A stretch of 64,000 bases of DNA from Gammaproteobacteria bacterium (GCA_029289235.1 JARFTZ010000001.1:1-64000); one strand, 5' to 3'; shown: positions 44,576-55,816, numbered from the stretch's first letter. Numbers and translations are program-made. Notes: generated from the letters alone by a model not told the origin.

Positions 44576-45655
44576 TTGCAATTCGATCTTTCGATCTTCA
44601 ATCCCAAGTCTCGCTCCCTGATCGGGCTCGATATTAGTTCGTCGTCTGTCAAGATGGTCGAGTTGGCGGTTGACGGAAAAGGGGGGTGTCGGGTCGATCG
44701 CTATGCGATTGAGGTCTTGCCGCGCGATGTCGTCGCAGATGGCAATATCGTGAATCTTGAAGCGGCGGCGGAAACCGTACGCAGAGCGTGGAAGAGGTTG
44801 GCAACTTCCACCCGGGTCGTTGCATTGGCGCTGCCGGCTTCTCACGTGATTACCAAGAAGATTATCGTGGCAGCGGGGCAGCGTGAAGAGGAATTGGAGC
44901 TTCTGGTTGAGTCGGAGGCAAATCAATATATTCCATTCGCGCTGGACGAGGTGAATCTTGATTTTCAGGTCGTGGGGCCGGCACCCTCGTCTCCGGAAGA
45001 GATCGAGGTTCTCATCGCGGCTTCACGCAAAGAGAAGGTGGAGGATCGTGTGGCTGTGGCTGAGTCTGCGGGGCTCAAACCGGCCGTCGTGGATGTCGAG
45101 TCCTATGCTGTGTTGGCGGCGTTGGAGATGGTGGAAAAACAGCTGCCCCAAGGAGGAGCGGGGCAGATTGTCGCGCTGGTTGATGTTGGCGCTAACGTCA
45201 TGAGCCTTACGGTTCTGCGGGACGGACAGCAACTCTACGCGCGCGAGCAGGCATTTGGCGGAAACCAGCTTACCCAGGATATTGCTCGTCTTTACGGGAT
45301 GACGTTCGAGGAGGCTGAAACCGAGAAAAGAAGAAATGGTTTGCCTGACAGTTACGAAGCAGAGCTTTTGCAGCCGTTTGTAGAAAATATGGCGCTGGAG
45401 GTCTCGCGGGCCTTGCAGTTCTTCTTTACTTCAACCCAGTTCAACAAGGTCGACCACATTGTCCTCGCAGGAGGGTGTGCCGTTCTGCCCGGGGCGGATG
45501 AAGTGGTTGCGTCGCGGACGCAAATAAATACCATTGTGGCCAACCCGTTTGCGGATATGGTTCTGTCTGACCGGGTTCGTGCGAAGAGCTTGCTGGTCGA
45601 CGCGTCATCCCTGATGGTCGCATGTGGCCTGGCTCTGCGGAGGTTTGACGAATGA
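44576..45655 (+). CDS. pilM: Type IV pilus assembly protein PilM
   Basis: The protein has 359 residues of an actin-like fold: SLIGLDISSSSVKMVELA near the N-terminus, the ESEANQYIPFALDEV segment, VDVGANVMSLTVLRDGQ in the second phosphate loop and DHIVLAGGCAVLPG in the adenosine loop. PilM is the cytoplasmic partner of PilN in the alignment complex. The frame is open to a TTG at 44561, but the TTG at 44576 with GAGGGGTG at 44563-44570 is preferred. The first gene of pilMNOPQ; each gene overlaps the next by four bases. Confidence 0.94.
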   Translation: MQFDLSIFNPKSRSLIGLDISSSSVKMVELAVDGKGGCRVDRYAIEVLPRDVVADGNIVNLEAAAETVRRAWKRLATSTRVVALALPASHVITKKIIVAAGQREEELELLVESEANQYIPFALDEVNLDFQVVGPAPSSPEEIEVLIAASRKEKVEDRVAVAESAGLKPAVVDVESYAVLAALEMVEKQLPQGGAGQIVALVDVGANVMSLTVLRDGQQLYAREQAFGGNQLTQDIARLYGMTFEEAETEKRRNGLPDSYEAELLQPFVENMALEVSRALQFFFTSTQFNKVDHIVLAGGCAVLPGADEVVASRTQINTIVANPFADMVLSDRVRAKSLLVDASSLMVACGLALRRFDE

Positions 45656-46218
45656 TACGTATCAACCTTCTCCCTCACCGGGAAGAGAAACGCAAGGCCA
45701 AGCGTCAGCAGTTCTACGGTCTGCTTGGCTTGGTATCAATCCTGGCGGTCCTTGTCGCTTTTCTCGTCTATACGATCATCGATGGGTATGTCTCGGCCCA
45801 GAATGCAAAGAATGATTTCCTTAAAAAGGAAATTGCGGTGCTCGACAAGCAGATCGACCAGATAAAAAGGCTCAAGGAGCAGACGCAAGCACTTTTGGCT
45901 CGGAAACAGATTATTGAGTCCCTGCAAAGAGACAGGGCAGAAGCGGTTCATTTGCTGAGCGAAGTCGTGAAGCAAATGCCGGAAGGGATTTACATCCGTT
46001 CGCTTAAACAGGATGGAACCAAGATCTCTTTGATCGGTTATGCACAGTCGAATGCGCGGGTTTCGACTTTGATGAGGAATATTGAGGCTTCGCAATGGTT
46101 GGAGCGGCCGCAGCTCATCGAAATCAAGGCAGTGACAGTCGATAAGCGCCGGCTCAATGAATTCAGCATGAATGCCGCGGTCAAGCGAGTGGCGACAAAG
46201 GAGCCTGGCAAGAAATGA
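45652..46218 (+). CDS. pilN: Type IV pilus assembly protein PilN
   Basis: The protein has 188 residues: MIRINLLPHREEKRKAKRQQ is the cytoplasmic segment that binds PilM, followed by one membrane helix (LLGLVSILAVLVAFLVYTII), a coiled-coil region and a ferredoxin-like periplasmic domain. It forms the inner membrane PilM-PilN-PilO alignment complex. ATGA overlaps with pilM and pilO on both sides suggest coupled translation. Confidence 0.95.
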   Translation: MIRINLLPHREEKRKAKRQQFYGLLGLVSILAVLVAFLVYTIIDGYVSAQNAKNDFLKKEIAVLDKQIDQIKRLKEQTQALLARKQIIESLQRDRAEAVHLLSEVVKQMPEGIYIRSLKQDGTKISLIGYAQSNARVSTLMRNIEASQWLERPQLIEIKAVTVDKRRLNEFSMNAAVKRVATKEPGKK

Positions 46219-46889
46219 AGCCCTCCTCTTTATCTTCCTTGAAACTCAGCTCCGTTCTGGATGATTTTCGCAACCTTAATCCGAAAGATGTCGGTGCATG
46301 GCCGCTTGCTCCTCGCATCGCCGCGCTTGTCGGGCTTTTTGTACTCATCCTGTTCATTGGCTGGTGGGTCTGGTGGAGCGAACAGCTGTCGACGCTCGAG
46401 TTGAAGCGGCAAGAAGAATTGAAACTCAGGGATGAGTACGTCGCAAAGAAATCCCAGGCGGTCAATCTTGATTTGTACGTTCAGCAACTCAATGAAATCG
46501 ATCGCTCTTTTGGCGCTCTCTTGAAGCAGTTGCCAAGTAAAGCCGAGGTTGAATCCTTGCTGGTCGAGATTAATCAGTCGGGGATGGGGCGCGGCTTGCA
46601 GTTCGAATTATTCAAGCCGAGGCAAGAGGTGGTTATGGATTTTTACGCCGAACTACCAATTGATGTCAGATTGACCGGGAATTACCATGATTTTGGTGCT
46701 TTTGCCGGTGACATCGGAAAACTGTCGAGGATTGTTACTCTGAACAATCTGGCGATTGTTCCAAACTCCCAGGCGAAAGATGGTTCACTGGTGATGAATG
46801 CTGTTACAAAGACCTTCCGCTATCTCGATGAGGAAGAAATTGCGGCCAAGAAGAAGGCTGCAGCAGCTGCCAAGGGTAAAAAGAAATGA
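46215..46889 (+). CDS. pilO: Type IV pilus assembly protein PilO
   Basis: The protein has 224 residues: a short cytoplasmic part, one membrane helix (ALVGLFVLILFIGWWVWW), a coiled coil and a periplasmic domain with DVRLTGNYHDFGAFAGDIGK. It ends in a run of Lys and Ala. PilO pairs with PilN and contacts PilP. It overlaps pilN and pilP by four bases each. Confidence 0.95.
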   Translation: MKPSSLSSLKLSSVLDDFRNLNPKDVGAWPLAPRIAALVGLFVLILFIGWWVWWSEQLSTLELKRQEELKLRDEYVAKKSQAVNLDLYVQQLNEIDRSFGALLKQLPSKAEVESLLVEINQSGMGRGLQFELFKPRQEVVMDFYAELPIDVRLTGNYHDFGAFAGDIGKLSRIVTLNNLAIVPNSQAKDGSLVMNAVTKTFRYLDEEEIAAKKKAAAAAKGKKK

Positions 46890-47407
46890 AACGACTTCTT
46901 GTCATCTTGGTGTGCCTTGGGCTCGCGTCGTGTTCCGGCAGCGGTGATCAGGACGCCTTGCGGCAATGGATGAGCACGGCGACGAAGGACATCAAGGGCA
47001 AGATCCCGCCGCTTCCCCAGGTGAAGCCCTACGAGCCTGTAGCTTATGATGCTGGGAACCTCGTTGATCCATTCAAGCCCTCCAAGATTGCGCCAGAAAA
47101 GAGTGGCAAAGGGGGAGGGAACCAGCCCGATTTCGATCGGCCCAGAGAGCCGCTGGAGGCCTATCCACTGGAATCCCTCAAGTACGTCGGCGTGATGACA
47201 AAGAAGAATGTCTCCTTCGCTATTATTCAGGTCGATGGTGCGTTGTATCAGGTTCGGGCAGGAAACTATCTCGGACAAAATTTTGGGGTGATTACCAAGG
47301 TTTCTGAATCAGAGGTCGTTCTCAAGGAGCTCGTACAAGATCCTGCGGGCGATTGGGTGGAAAGAATGAGTTCCCTGTTGTTGCAGGGATTGGAGGGAGC
47401 GAAGTGA
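46886..47407 (+). CDS. pilP: Type IV pilus assembly lipoprotein PilP
   Basis: The protein has 173 residues. It has a lipoprotein signal peptide with LASC (Cys16), a flexible Pro-rich region that binds PilN-PilO, and a beta-sandwich domain with ESLKYVGVMTKKNVSFAIIQ and YQVRAGNYLGQNFGVITKV that contacts the secretin. It joins the inner membrane complex to PilQ. Its TGA overlaps the GTG start of pilQ (GTGA). Confidence 0.95.
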   Translation: MKRLLVILVCLGLASCSGSGDQDALRQWMSTATKDIKGKIPPLPQVKPYEPVAYDAGNLVDPFKPSKIAPEKSGKGGGNQPDFDRPREPLEAYPLESLKYVGVMTKKNVSFAIIQVDGALYQVRAGNYLGQNFGVITKVSESEVVLKELVQDPAGDWVERMSSLLLQGLEGAK

Positions 47408-49521
47408 AAAAAACGACCGTTGGTTTTTTGATGGCCTTTTGGGCTTGCGTTGTGTTGCCTTGGGGCTCGATATATGCCGAGGAAACTCGTCAGAATTCGA
47501 TCGAGTCCATGAGAGTCGTGCAACAGGGCGGGGTTCTCAATCTCAAGTTAACCTTCAAAGAACCTTTGCTTGCTCCGCCGTCCGCATTTAGCGTGGCGAA
47601 TCCGGCAAGATTGGCCTTCGACTTCGCGAATACCGCCAATGGCCTTGGAAAGAACAGCCAACTGTTTAACGAAGGTGACTTGAGGAGCGCGAACATCGTC
47701 CAGACTGATGATCGTACCCGTGTCGTGCTTAATCTCAACCGGGCAATGACCTACGAAACAACCGTTCAGGGCAGTACGTTGCTTCTCGCCTTGACCCCGA
47801 CAGCAGGAAAAACATGGCAAGAGGGCGGGGTGGACAAGCCTGTGGAACATTTCTCGCAGGCAGCGGGAGGGCTCTCGGTGGCGAACAGCATACGGGATAT
47901 CGCTTTCCGCCGTGGCCGGGATGGCGAAGCGCGGATCGCGGTTGATCTGAGCGACTCGACATCGGGAATCGATATCCGACAGCAAGGGCAGTCGCTGATT
48001 GTCGATTTTCTGAACGTAAGCGTTCCGGAGGCATTGCGTAAAAAACTGGATGTCACCGATTTCGCGACTCCGGTGGTGTCAGTGGCCACTGTGCAGCAAG
48101 GCGCCAACGTCAGAATGACGATCATGCCGAAAGGATTGTGGGAGCATAACGCCTATCAGACAGACAACCAGTTCGTGGTCGAAGTCAAGCCGGTGATAGA
48201 GAACCCCAACAAGCTGGTGCAAGGAACCCGGGGGGGGTATCAGGGAGAGAAGCTGTCCCTTAATTTTCAGAATGTCGAAGTTCGTCGTCTGTTGCAAGTG
48301 ATTGGCGAGTTTACCGGCATGAACATCGTGGTAAGTGATTCGGTCGGGGGAAATATCACGCTGATTCTTAAAGATGTGCCGTGGGACCAGGCTCTGGACA
48401 TCATCTTGCAGCAGAAGGGGCTTGATATGCGCAAGAACGGCAACGTGATCCTGATTGCACCGCGCGAGGAAATTGCTACAAAAGAAAAACTAGAGTATGA
48501 GTCGAAGGTTCAAATCGGCGACCTCGAGCCGTTGCGCACCGAGAGCTTTCAGATGAATTACATCAAGGGTGCCGACGTCAAGAAACTGTTGACCGACTCC
48601 AAACAGACGTTGTTGTCCAAACGCGGAAGCGCCTTGCTTGATGACCGCTCGAACATTCTGTTCGTTCAGGATACGCCCAGTCGTCTTGAGGACGTCAGGG
48701 CGATGATCGCAAAAATTGACGTTCCGGTCCGGCAGGTAATGATCGAGGCGAGAATTGTCGAGGCAGGAGACAGTTTCTCGAAAAACCTGGGAGTCCGTCT
48801 GGGTACGGGCGCGGTGACGTCAACTTCCTCCCAGGACTCCGTAACGGGGGCGATCTCTACAACGTACACGAAGGAAACCGATCTTGGGTGGATAAATTCC
48901 GGTTCGCGTACGGGTGGGTTGGGTTCGGTCAACCTGCCAGCGTCTCCTTCTGTGGGTTCTGCGGCAACCTACGCTTTTACGCTCTTCAATTCCAAGATGA
49001 CGAAGTATCTCGATATTGAGATATCCGCCTTGGAGTCGGATGGGAAAGGAAAGGTGATTTCGAGTCCCCGAGTGATGACGGCAAATCAGGTCGAAGCTCT
49101 GATAGAGCAAGGGGTTGAAATTCCTTATCAGCAAGCCACGAGTTCTGGTGCGACTAGCGTGTCTTTCAGAAAAGCTAATCTTTCACTCAAGGTCAAGCCG
49201 CAGATCACGCCTGACGGTAAGGTGACAATGACGCTCGATATCAATAAAGACACGCCTAATACCTCTCTGTCGACTGGTTCGGGTGTCGCGATTGACACTA
49301 AACACGTTAAGACGGAGGTGCTTGTCGAGAATGGAGGAACGGTGGTTATTGGTGGTATCTACACGCAGAAGAAAAATGACACCACCTACCGAGTGCCATT
49401 CTTTGGCGATTTGCCGTATATCGGATGGTTGTTCAAGAACCGGGAGTGGATTGACGACAAAACCGAGTTGCTCGTCTTCATTACACCGAAAATCGTGAAT
49501 GAAGGCTTGTCAATGAGATGA
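47404..49521 (+). CDS. pilQ: Type IV pilus secretin PilQ
   Basis: The protein has 705 residues starting at GTG 47404, with a signal peptide (KKTTVGFLMAFWACVVLPWG, probably cut after SIYA). One or two AMIN domains that bind peptidoglycan follow, then the STN and N1 domains (LSLNFQNVEVRRLLQVIGEF) and the C-terminal secretin domain (VPVRQVMIEARIVEAGDSFS, VENGGTVVIGGIY). It forms the outer membrane channel for the pilus. The frame is open further up into pilP, but the GTG gives the signal peptide. A terminator follows. Confidence 0.95.
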   Translation: MKKTTVGFLMAFWACVVLPWGSIYAEETRQNSIESMRVVQQGGVLNLKLTFKEPLLAPPSAFSVANPARLAFDFANTANGLGKNSQLFNEGDLRSANIVQTDDRTRVVLNLNRAMTYETTVQGSTLLLALTPTAGKTWQEGGVDKPVEHFSQAAGGLSVANSIRDIAFRRGRDGEARIAVDLSDSTSGIDIRQQGQSLIVDFLNVSVPEALRKKLDVTDFATPVVSVATVQQGANVRMTIMPKGLWEHNAYQTDNQFVVEVKPVIENPNKLVQGTRGGYQGEKLSLNFQNVEVRRLLQVIGEFTGMNIVVSDSVGGNITLILKDVPWDQALDIILQQKGLDMRKNGNVILIAPREEIATKEKLEYESKVQIGDLEPLRTESFQMNYIKGADVKKLLTDSKQTLLSKRGSALLDDRSNILFVQDTPSRLEDVRAMIAKIDVPVRQVMIEARIVEAGDSFSKNLGVRLGTGAVTSTSSQDSVTGAISTTYTKETDLGWINSGSRTGGLGSVNLPASPSVGSAATYAFTLFNSKMTKYLDIEISALESDGKGKVISSPRVMTANQVEALIEQGVEIPYQQATSSGATSVSFRKANLSLKVKPQITPDGKVTMTLDINKDTPNTSLSTGSGVAIDTKHVKTEVLVENGGTVVIGGIYTQKKNDTTYRVPFFGDLPYIGWLFKNREWIDDKTELLVFITPKIVNEGLSMR

Positions 49522-49537
49522 TTTTGCAGTTCAAAGG

Positions 49538-49561
49538 AGCCGGCGGAAGCCGGCTTTTTTT
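49538..49561 (+). terminator. Rho-independent terminator after pilQ
   Basis: AGCCGGC (49538-49544) pairs with GCCGGCT (49549-49555) around a GGAA tetraloop and continues into seven T (49555-49561). It should end the pilMNOPQ transcript, with aroK then started from its own promoter; a TAGAAT lies at 49600-49605. Confidence 0.88.
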
Positions 49562-49611
49562 CGTACGCTTCCGCGCCGAAACAATCGTTAAGCCTACGGT
49601 AGAATAGTGCT

Positions 49612-50142
49612 GTGGAAAAAAGCACGGAAAACATATACCTGGTAGGGCTGATGGGCGCCGGAAAGACGACGATCGGCCGCTCGCTGGCTAAACGCCTCGA
49701 ACGTGGCTTTGTCGATACAGACAAGGAGATAGAGTCACGTACCGGCGTCAGCATCCCGACAATCTTCGAGATTGAAGGTGAGGATGGATTCCGAAAGCGC
49801 GAAGCCCAAATCATTGAGGAGTTTGCGCAAACTTCCGGCCTTGTGGTCGCTACCGGCGGTGGAAGTGTGTTGCGGCAGGAGAATCGCGAAAACATGAGGC
49901 GTAGCGGCCTGGTCATTTATCTGGATGTGCCGCCCCAAACCCTATGGGAAAGAACCAGGAATGATCGGAACCGGCCCTTGCTGCATGTGGCGGATCCTTT
50001 GCTTAAGCTGAATCAGCTTTTTTCGGTACGTGATCCTTTGTATCGGGAAGTCGCCGAATTGGTCGTGGATGGCAGTCGCATGAGCGCGCAGGGGGTTCTT
50101 CAGTACTTGTTGCGGGAGGTGGAAAACAGATGGAAACGCTGA
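49612..50142 (+). CDS. aroK: Shikimate kinase
   Basis: The protein has 176 residues with a GTG start. It has the P-loop [11 protein letters not shown], the shikimate-binding [21 protein letters not shown] and ATGGGSVLR segments and the lid NRPLL. It phosphorylates shikimate in aromatic amino acid synthesis. It overlaps aroB by 13 bases; aroK-aroB after pilQ is a widespread order. The ribosome binding site is weak. Confidence 0.95.
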   Translation: MEKSTENIYLVGLMGAGKTTIGRSLAKRLERGFVDTDKEIESRTGVSIPTIFEIEGEDGFRKREAQIIEEFAQTSGLVVATGGGSVLRQENRENMRRSGLVIYLDVPPQTLWERTRNDRNRPLLHVADPLLKLNQLFSVRDPLYREVAELVVDGSRMSAQGVLQYLLREVENRWKR

Positions 50143-51218
50143 CGGTTTCTCTTGGATCGCGTTCCTATCCGATTTTCATCGGCGCGGGTGTCTCAAAGGA
50201 TGCCGAAGCACTTCTGCGGTTTTTGTCTTTGCCGAAGGTGGCGGTGATTTCCAATTCCGTCGTCGCACCTCTCTATCTTGAGAAATTCAAAGAGACTCTC
50301 CGTGGAGCGGGGGTTGATGTGCTGGAAATAGTCCTTCCTGACGGTGAGAGATTCAAGGACTGGCAGACACTGAACAAGGTCTTCGATGCATTGGTAGAGA
50401 ATTCGTGCGAGCGGTCGACAACGTTGATCGCGCTCGGCGGTGGCGTCGTCGGAGACATGACTGGTTTTGCCGCAGCCTGCTATCAGCGCGGAGCTCCATT
50501 CATCCAGGTGCCTACAACGCTATTGGCTCAAGTTGATTCTTCCGTTGGTGGCAAAACGGCGATTAACCATCCGCAAGGCAAAAACATGATAGGTGCGTTC
50601 TATCAGCCAAAGGTTGTGTTTGCCGATACCGATTACCTGGCCTCGCTTCCGCAGCGCGAACTGAGCGCCGGACTCGCCGAAGTCATCAAATACGGTTTGA
50701 TTCGTGATTTACCCTTCCTGGAATGGATTGAAGCCAATCTCGCAGGCTTGTTGGAAAAGGATCAATCGCTGCTTGAACATGCGGTATACCGCTCGTGTGT
50801 GAATAAGGCAGAAATTGTCGCTTCCGATGAGAAGGAACTGGGGGTTCGGGCCTTTCTTAACCTGGGTCACACTTTCGGGCACGCGATCGAAACCGGCGTC
50901 GGATATGGAATGTGGTTGCACGGGGAGGCGGTTGCTGCGGGCACTGTCATGGCGCTTGAACTGTCAAGAAGGCTCGGGTGGGTCGACCGTATTTCGCTTG
51001 AGCGTGTAAAAGAGCTGTTCCAGCGTGCTGGATTGCCTACCCGTGGCCCGGATTTGGGCTGTGCGCGCTATCTCGAGCTGATGCAGCACGATAAGAAGGT
51101 TGTGAATGCCAAGCTCCGCCTGGTGTTGCTGAAGAGAGTGGGCGAGGCCGTGCTTTGTGAAGACGTGCCACTCACTGAAGTTTCACAAGCGATCGAGGCC
51201 TGCGTCGGCCGTGAGTGA
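50130..51218 (+). CDS. aroB: 3-Dehydroquinate synthase
   Basis: The protein has 362 residues with the NAD-binding [37 protein letters not shown] and [11 protein letters not shown], which holds zinc ligands. It converts DAHP to 3-dehydroquinate in the shikimate pathway, upstream of AroK. It overlaps aroK by 13 bases and dgt by 8, so all three are likely one transcript. Confidence 0.97.
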   Translation: METLTVSLGSRSYPIFIGAGVSKDAEALLRFLSLPKVAVISNSVVAPLYLEKFKETLRGAGVDVLEIVLPDGERFKDWQTLNKVFDALVENSCERSTTLIALGGGVVGDMTGFAAACYQRGAPFIQVPTTLLAQVDSSVGGKTAINHPQGKNMIGAFYQPKVVFADTDYLASLPQRELSAGLAEVIKYGLIRDLPFLEWIEANLAGLLEKDQSLLEHAVYRSCVNKAEIVASDEKELGVRAFLNLGHTFGHAIETGVGYGMWLHGEAVAAGTVMALELSRRLGWVDRISLERVKELFQRAGLPTRGPDLGCARYLELMQHDKKVVNAKLRLVLLKRVGEAVLCEDVPLTEVSQAIEACVGRE

Positions 51219-52326
51219 ATTGGCGTCTTATGCGGCGAGTTCCGCTAACTCTCGCGGGCGCCGCTATCTTGAGGCAGCGCCCGATTATCGCAGCGAATTT
51301 CAGCGGGACCGGGACCGGATTGTGCACTCAACTGCCTTTCGTCGGCTTGAGTACAAGACCCAGGTCTTTGTGAATCATGAGGGCGATCTATTCCGCACTC
51401 GCCTGACGCATAGCCTCGAGGTTGCCCAAATTGCGCGCGGCATTGCGAGGGCGTTGCGCTTGAACGAAGATCTCGTCGAGGCGGTTTCGCTGGCGCATGA
51501 CCTTGGCCACACTCCGTTCGGCCACGCCGGCCAGGATGCGCTCAACGTATGTATGTCGGACTACGGTGGATTTGAGCACAATCTGCAGAGCCTGCGCATC
51601 GTTGATGAGCTTGAGGAGCGATATGCTGCATTCGCGGGTTTGAATCTGTGTTTTGAAACCCGCGAAGGGATCGTCAAGCATTGTTCGCTCGATATGGCGC
51701 GCAAGCTTGGCGAACTTGGCGCGCGTTTCTTATCCGGCCAGCAGCCTTCGCTCGAGGCGCAGATCTGCAATCTTGCCGACGAAATTGCCTATAACAATCA
51801 CGACATCGACGACGGCTTGCGATCGGGGCTTCTTTCGCCTGATCAGTTGATGAGCGTCTCGCTTTTTCACGAACACTTTCAACGGGTACAGTCATCCTCG
51901 CCTGATCTGCCGGGACGGCGACTGATTTACGAGACCGTCAGAAGAATGATCAACGCACTGGTCTGCGATCTGATCGAGACAACCCAGAGCAATATCGCCC
52001 GTAGCAGACCGGAAACTCTTGCGGATATTCGTCTGGCCGGGAAGCTGGTTGGCTTCTCCAGCGCCATGCGGGAGGCGCAACACGAAATGAAGCGATTCTT
52101 GCGGGAGAATCTCTATCAGCATTATCAGGTTTTACGGATGACCAAGAAAGCGCACAGAATTGTGGCCGACCTGTTTTCCGCCTTTTTGAGCGATCCCCGC
52201 CTTTTACCCGAAGAATATCGGGATCGCGGGGATCAACCCAGGCGGGTTGCTGACTACGTAGCGGGAATGACCGATCGCTACGCGATGAAGGAACATCGGC
52301 GACTGTTTGCCGTTGGCGAAATTTGA
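51211..52326 (+). CDS. dgt: Deoxyguanosinetriphosphate triphosphohydrolase-like protein
   Basis: The protein has 371 residues with the HD phosphohydrolase motif: [17 protein letters not shown], then [18 protein letters not shown], and the family opening [19 protein letters not shown]. It hydrolyses dNTPs to nucleosides and triphosphate. The frame is open to 51157 inside aroB; the GTG at 51211 ([19 protein letters not shown]) is chosen by family similarity. Its stop is followed by a bidirectional terminator. Confidence 0.9.
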   Translation: MSELASYAASSANSRGRRYLEAAPDYRSEFQRDRDRIVHSTAFRRLEYKTQVFVNHEGDLFRTRLTHSLEVAQIARGIARALRLNEDLVEAVSLAHDLGHTPFGHAGQDALNVCMSDYGGFEHNLQSLRIVDELEERYAAFAGLNLCFETREGIVKHCSLDMARKLGELGARFLSGQQPSLEAQICNLADEIAYNNHDIDDGLRSGLLSPDQLMSVSLFHEHFQRVQSSSPDLPGRRLIYETVRRMINALVCDLIETTQSNIARSRPETLADIRLAGKLVGFSSAMREAQHEMKRFLRENLYQHYQVLRMTKKAHRIVADLFSAFLSDPRLLPEEYRDRGDQPRRVADYVAGMTDRYAMKEHRRLFAVGEI

Positions 52327-52356
52327 TGCGGTAGCGCCGGGGAAATTGAAGAGCAA

Positions 52357-52390
52357 AAAAGGAACGCCCGCAATTGCGGGCGTTCCTTTT
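52357..52390. terminator. Bidirectional terminator between dgt and pntB
   Basis: A 15-bp perfect stem, AAAAGGAACGCCCGC (52357-52371) with GCGGGCGTTCCTTTT (52376-52390), closes an AATT loop. A runs on one side and T runs on the other make it active in both directions for the converging dgt and pntB transcripts. Confidence 0.93.
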
Positions 52391-52416
52391 GTCGAAGGCT
52401 GGCGGAGCGCGGAACG

Positions 52417-53838
52417 CTACTCAGCCGCCTTGAGCGCTACGAAGACTTCTTCCAGCATCTTCTTCGCGTCGCCGAAGAGCATGCGGTTGTTGTCCTTGTA
52501 GAACAGCGGGTTGTCTACGCCGGCGTACCCGGATGCCATGCTGCGCTTCATCACGATCGAGGTTTTGGCCTTCCAGACCTCCAGCACAGGCATGCCGGCG
52601 ATCGGGCTGGCCGGATCCTCCTGTGCGGCCGGGTTCACGATGTCGTTGGCACCGATCACCATGGCTACGTCGGTTTCCGGGAAGTCCTCGTTCAATTCGT
52701 CCATCTCGAAGACGATGTCGTACGGCACCTTGGCTTCAGCGAGCAGAACGTTCATGTGGCCGGGCATACGGCCGGCGACCGGATGGATGCCAAAGCGGAC
52801 ATTGACACCCTTCTCGCGCAAGTACTCGGTGATCTCGTACACCGTATGCTGGGCCTGCGCAACGGCCATGCCATACCCCGGGACGATGATGACGTTTTTC
52901 GCTTCACGCAACAGGTCGGCTGTTTCCGTCGCCGAAACCGCGACAACCTCGCCGGCAGGTTGCACCGAGCCGCTGGCGGCCGGCGCCGGAGCGCCACCGT
53001 CGGAACCGAAGCCTCCGGCAATGACGCTCAGGAAATTACGGTTCATCGCATTGCACATGATGTACGACAGGATCGCGCCGGAAGACCCGACCAGAGCGCC
53101 GGTAACGATCAGAAGGTCATTCGACAGCATGAAGCCCGTTGCCGCGGCAGCCCAGCCAGAATAACTGTTGAGCATCGAGACCACGACCGGCATATCGGCA
53201 CCGCCGATGGCCATGACCATATGCACGCCGAAGAGCAGCGAGATGATGGTCATCACGATCAGCGGGGTCATGCCCTGGGCGATCGTGCCGGCGTGCAGGA
53301 ACTCGCGGCCGAAGTAGATCACGATCAGCAAACCCGCCAGATTCAGGAAGTGGCGACCGGGCAACAGCACTGGCTTGCCGCCGATCTTGCCCGAGAGCTT
53401 GCCGAAGGCAATGACCGAACCCGAGAAGGTCACCGCGCCGATGAGGATGCCGACGTAGATCTCGATCTCGTGAATTGCCTTTTCGGCACCGGTGTAGGCG
53501 ATCGAGGTGTCGATGTAGCTGGCAAAGCCGACGAGGCAGGCGGCGAGACCGACCATGCTGTGCATCAGGGCAACGAGTTCGGGCATCTGTGTCATCTTGA
53601 CGACACGTGCGGCGTAGAGACCAACCGCGCCACCAACGACCATCGCACCGATGATCCAGGGGAGCCCCCCGGCGACGACACGCGGTCCGAAGACGGTGGC
53701 GAGTACGGCGATGGTCATCCCGATGATGCCGTACAGGTTGCCGCGCCGGGCGGTTTCCTGGTTGGACAGGCCGCCGAGGCAGAGGATGAAGAGGATGGTT
53801 GCCCCAAGATAGGAGACTGTGGCCAAACTTGCAGACAT
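52417..53838 (-). CDS. pntB: NAD(P) transhydrogenase subunit beta
   Basis: The protein has 473 residues: nine or so membrane helices, then the NADP-binding domain III with [40 protein letters not shown] and [20 protein letters not shown]. With PntA it uses the proton gradient to make NADPH from NADH. It lies 12 bases after pntA, same strand. NADPH supply fits the neighbouring glutamate synthase. Confidence 0.96.
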   Translation of the reverse strand: MSASLATVSYLGATILFILCLGGLSNQETARRGNLYGIIGMTIAVLATVFGPRVVAGGLPWIIGAMVVGGAVGLYAARVVKMTQMPELVALMHSMVGLAACLVGFASYIDTSIAYTGAEKAIHEIEIYVGILIGAVTFSGSVIAFGKLSGKIGGKPVLLPGRHFLNLAGLLIVIYFGREFLHAGTIAQGMTPLIVMTIISLLFGVHMVMAIGGADMPVVVSMLNSYSGWAAAATGFMLSNDLLIVTGALVGSSGAILSYIMCNAMNRNFLSVIAGGFGSDGGAPAPAASGSVQPAGEVVAVSATETADLLREAKNVIIVPGYGMAVAQAQHTVYEITEYLREKGVNVRFGIHPVAGRMPGHMNVLLAEAKVPYDIVFEMDELNEDFPETDVAMVIGANDIVNPAAQEDPASPIAGMPVLEVWKAKTSIVMKRSMASGYAGVDNPLFYKDNNRMLFGDAKKMLEEVFVALKAAE

Positions 53839-53850
53839 GGTGTTTTCTCC

Positions 53851-55449
53851 TTACTTGCGGAACATTTCCAGCATGCGCCGGGTGACGGCGAAACCGCCGA
53901 ACATGTTGATGGTGGAAAGCACAATCGCGCCGAGGGCCAGCCAGCGGATGAGGTCATCCGGACGGTCGCCTCCGCCACTGAGTGGCGGAGCGATCTGTAC
54001 CAACGCTCCTATGGCGATGATGCTGCTCACCGCATTGGTAACACTCATCAGCGGCGTGTGCAGAGCGGGCTTGACGTTCCAGACGACCATGTAGCCGACG
54101 AAGCAGGCCAGGACGAATACGGTGAAGTGTCCGAGGAACGCTTCAGGGGCGAAGGCGCCAACGAGCCAGAACAGGATCGCGCCGATGCCGAAGAAGACCG
54201 CTGCCTTGCCGGCTGGCATTGCTTCGCTGCTACCACCATGTCCGTGTCCCTGCGCCTTCTTCACCACGACCGGCGCTTCGGCTGCCGGCTTGGCGGCAGG
54301 CGGTGGGGCCGGCTGCTTCAGCGGTGGGGCGGGCCAGGTGATGGCGCCCTCCTTGATTACCGTCAGGCCGCGTATTGCGTCGTCTTCCATGTTGACGTTG
54401 ATCTGGCCATCCTTGCTCTTGCACAACTCTTCGGTCAGGCGCAGCAGGTTGTTTGCGTAGGCCGTCGAGGCTTGCTTGGCGAGACGACTGGGCAGGTCGG
54501 TGTAGCCAATGATGGTGACGCCATGCTTGACGACGGCCTTGCCGGGTTCGGTCAGTTCGCAGTTACCGCCTTGTTCGCCCGCCATGTCGACGATGACGCT
54601 GCCGGGCTTCATGCTCTGTACCATTTCGGCGGTGATGAGCTTGGGCGCCGGCTTGCCTGGAATCAGGGCGGTGGTGATGATGATGTCGACTTCGCGGGCC
54701 TGCTTCGCGTACATCTCGCGCTGGGCCTGCTGGAAGCCTTCGCTCATGACTTTGGCATATCCGCCGCCGCCGGAACCGTCTTCTTCGTAATCGACCTTGA
54801 CGAATTCGCCGCCGAGCGACTTGACCTGATCAGCAACTTCCGCGCGGGTGTCGTTGGCGCGGACGATTGCACCGAGGTTGGCCGCAGTTCCAATCGCGGC
54901 CAGGCCGGCAACGCCGGCACCGGCGATGAAGACCTTGGCCGGAGGAACCTTGCCGGCGGCGGTCATCTGGCCGTTGAAGAAGCGGCCGAAAGCATTGGCC
55001 GCTTCGATGACGGCACGGTAACCGCTGATGCCGTTCATGGAGGTCAGAGCGTCCATCTTCTGGGCGCGCGAGAGCAGGCGTGGCAGGCAGTCGATGGCGA
55101 GAACAGTCGCCTTCCTTGCGGCAAGCTTTTGCATCAGATCCGGATGCTGGGCGGGCCAGACGAAGGAGATCAGGGCGCCGCCTTCGCGCAGTAAGGCGAC
55201 TTCCTCGTCGCTCGGGGCGCGCACCTTGAAGACAATGTCCGAGGTTGCCCACAGGGTGGGGGCGTCCGCCACCACCTCAGCACCCGCGGCGCGGTAGGTG
55301 TCGTCGCTGAAATTGGCGTGTTCGCCAGCGCCGGATTCAATTGCTACCTTGAATCCCAGCTTGATCAGTTTTTCGACCACCTCGGGGACCGTCGCAACAC
55401 GTTTCTCCCCGGGGAATATCTCACGTGGAACTCCGATACAAAGTGACAT
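53851..55449 (-). CDS. pntA: NAD(P) transhydrogenase subunit alpha
   Basis: The protein has 532 residues, a fused alpha subunit as in Escherichia coli: an NAD(H)-binding part similar to alanine dehydrogenase ([40 protein letters not shown]) and a C-terminal part with four membrane helices. Between them lies a Pro/Ala-rich linker with HGHGG (about residues 388-418), somewhat longer than in Escherichia coli. It is the first gene of pntAB and is divergent from gltB. Confidence 0.95.
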   Translation of the reverse strand: MSLCIGVPREIFPGEKRVATVPEVVEKLIKLGFKVAIESGAGEHANFSDDTYRAAGAEVVADAPTLWATSDIVFKVRAPSDEEVALLREGGALISFVWPAQHPDLMQKLAARKATVLAIDCLPRLLSRAQKMDALTSMNGISGYRAVIEAANAFGRFFNGQMTAAGKVPPAKVFIAGAGVAGLAAIGTAANLGAIVRANDTRAEVADQVKSLGGEFVKVDYEEDGSGGGGYAKVMSEGFQQAQREMYAKQAREVDIIITTALIPGKPAPKLITAEMVQSMKPGSVIVDMAGEQGGNCELTEPGKAVVKHGVTIIGYTDLPSRLAKQASTAYANNLLRLTEELCKSKDGQINVNMEDDAIRGLTVIKEGAITWPAPPLKQPAPPPAAKPAAEAPVVVKKAQGHGHGGSSEAMPAGKAAVFFGIGAILFWLVGAFAPEAFLGHFTVFVLACFVGYMVVWNVKPALHTPLMSVTNAVSSIIAIGALVQIAPPLSGGGDRPDDLIRWLALGAIVLSTINMFGGFAVTRRMLEMFRK

Positions 55450-55816
55450 TCAGTTCTCCATGACTCGATTCAAAATGGCAAAAGCTGCCAACAACGCAGC
55501 CTCTCGGGTGAATCGCGCATCTATATTGAATAGACGAAGCGGTGCAACGCAGCCAGTCAGCATCGGCTTGGCAGTCTTCCAAACCGTTGGCACGCACTCA
55601 TTCCGATGTGTTCTGGCTAATCCGATGATTATCGTAATTAATTGCTGTTCATCGAATTAAGCTTTAATTTAACATGGCTTCGTTGTCGGCAGAAGCCCGC
55701 TCACGGCGCGAAGCGCGATTTCGTGTGTTTTTTATTGGGATGGTCGTTGTATTTTCCCATACCTTCCTCATGTTTGTGATAAATCGGAAGATGTTTGTGC
55801 GCGGTGAGAATTTTGT

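Noticed and set aside
52756..55194. An 812-codon open frame on the + strand opposite pntAB
   Set aside because: Same codon-bias shadow; the product has no recognisable domain, and pntA and pntB are certain.
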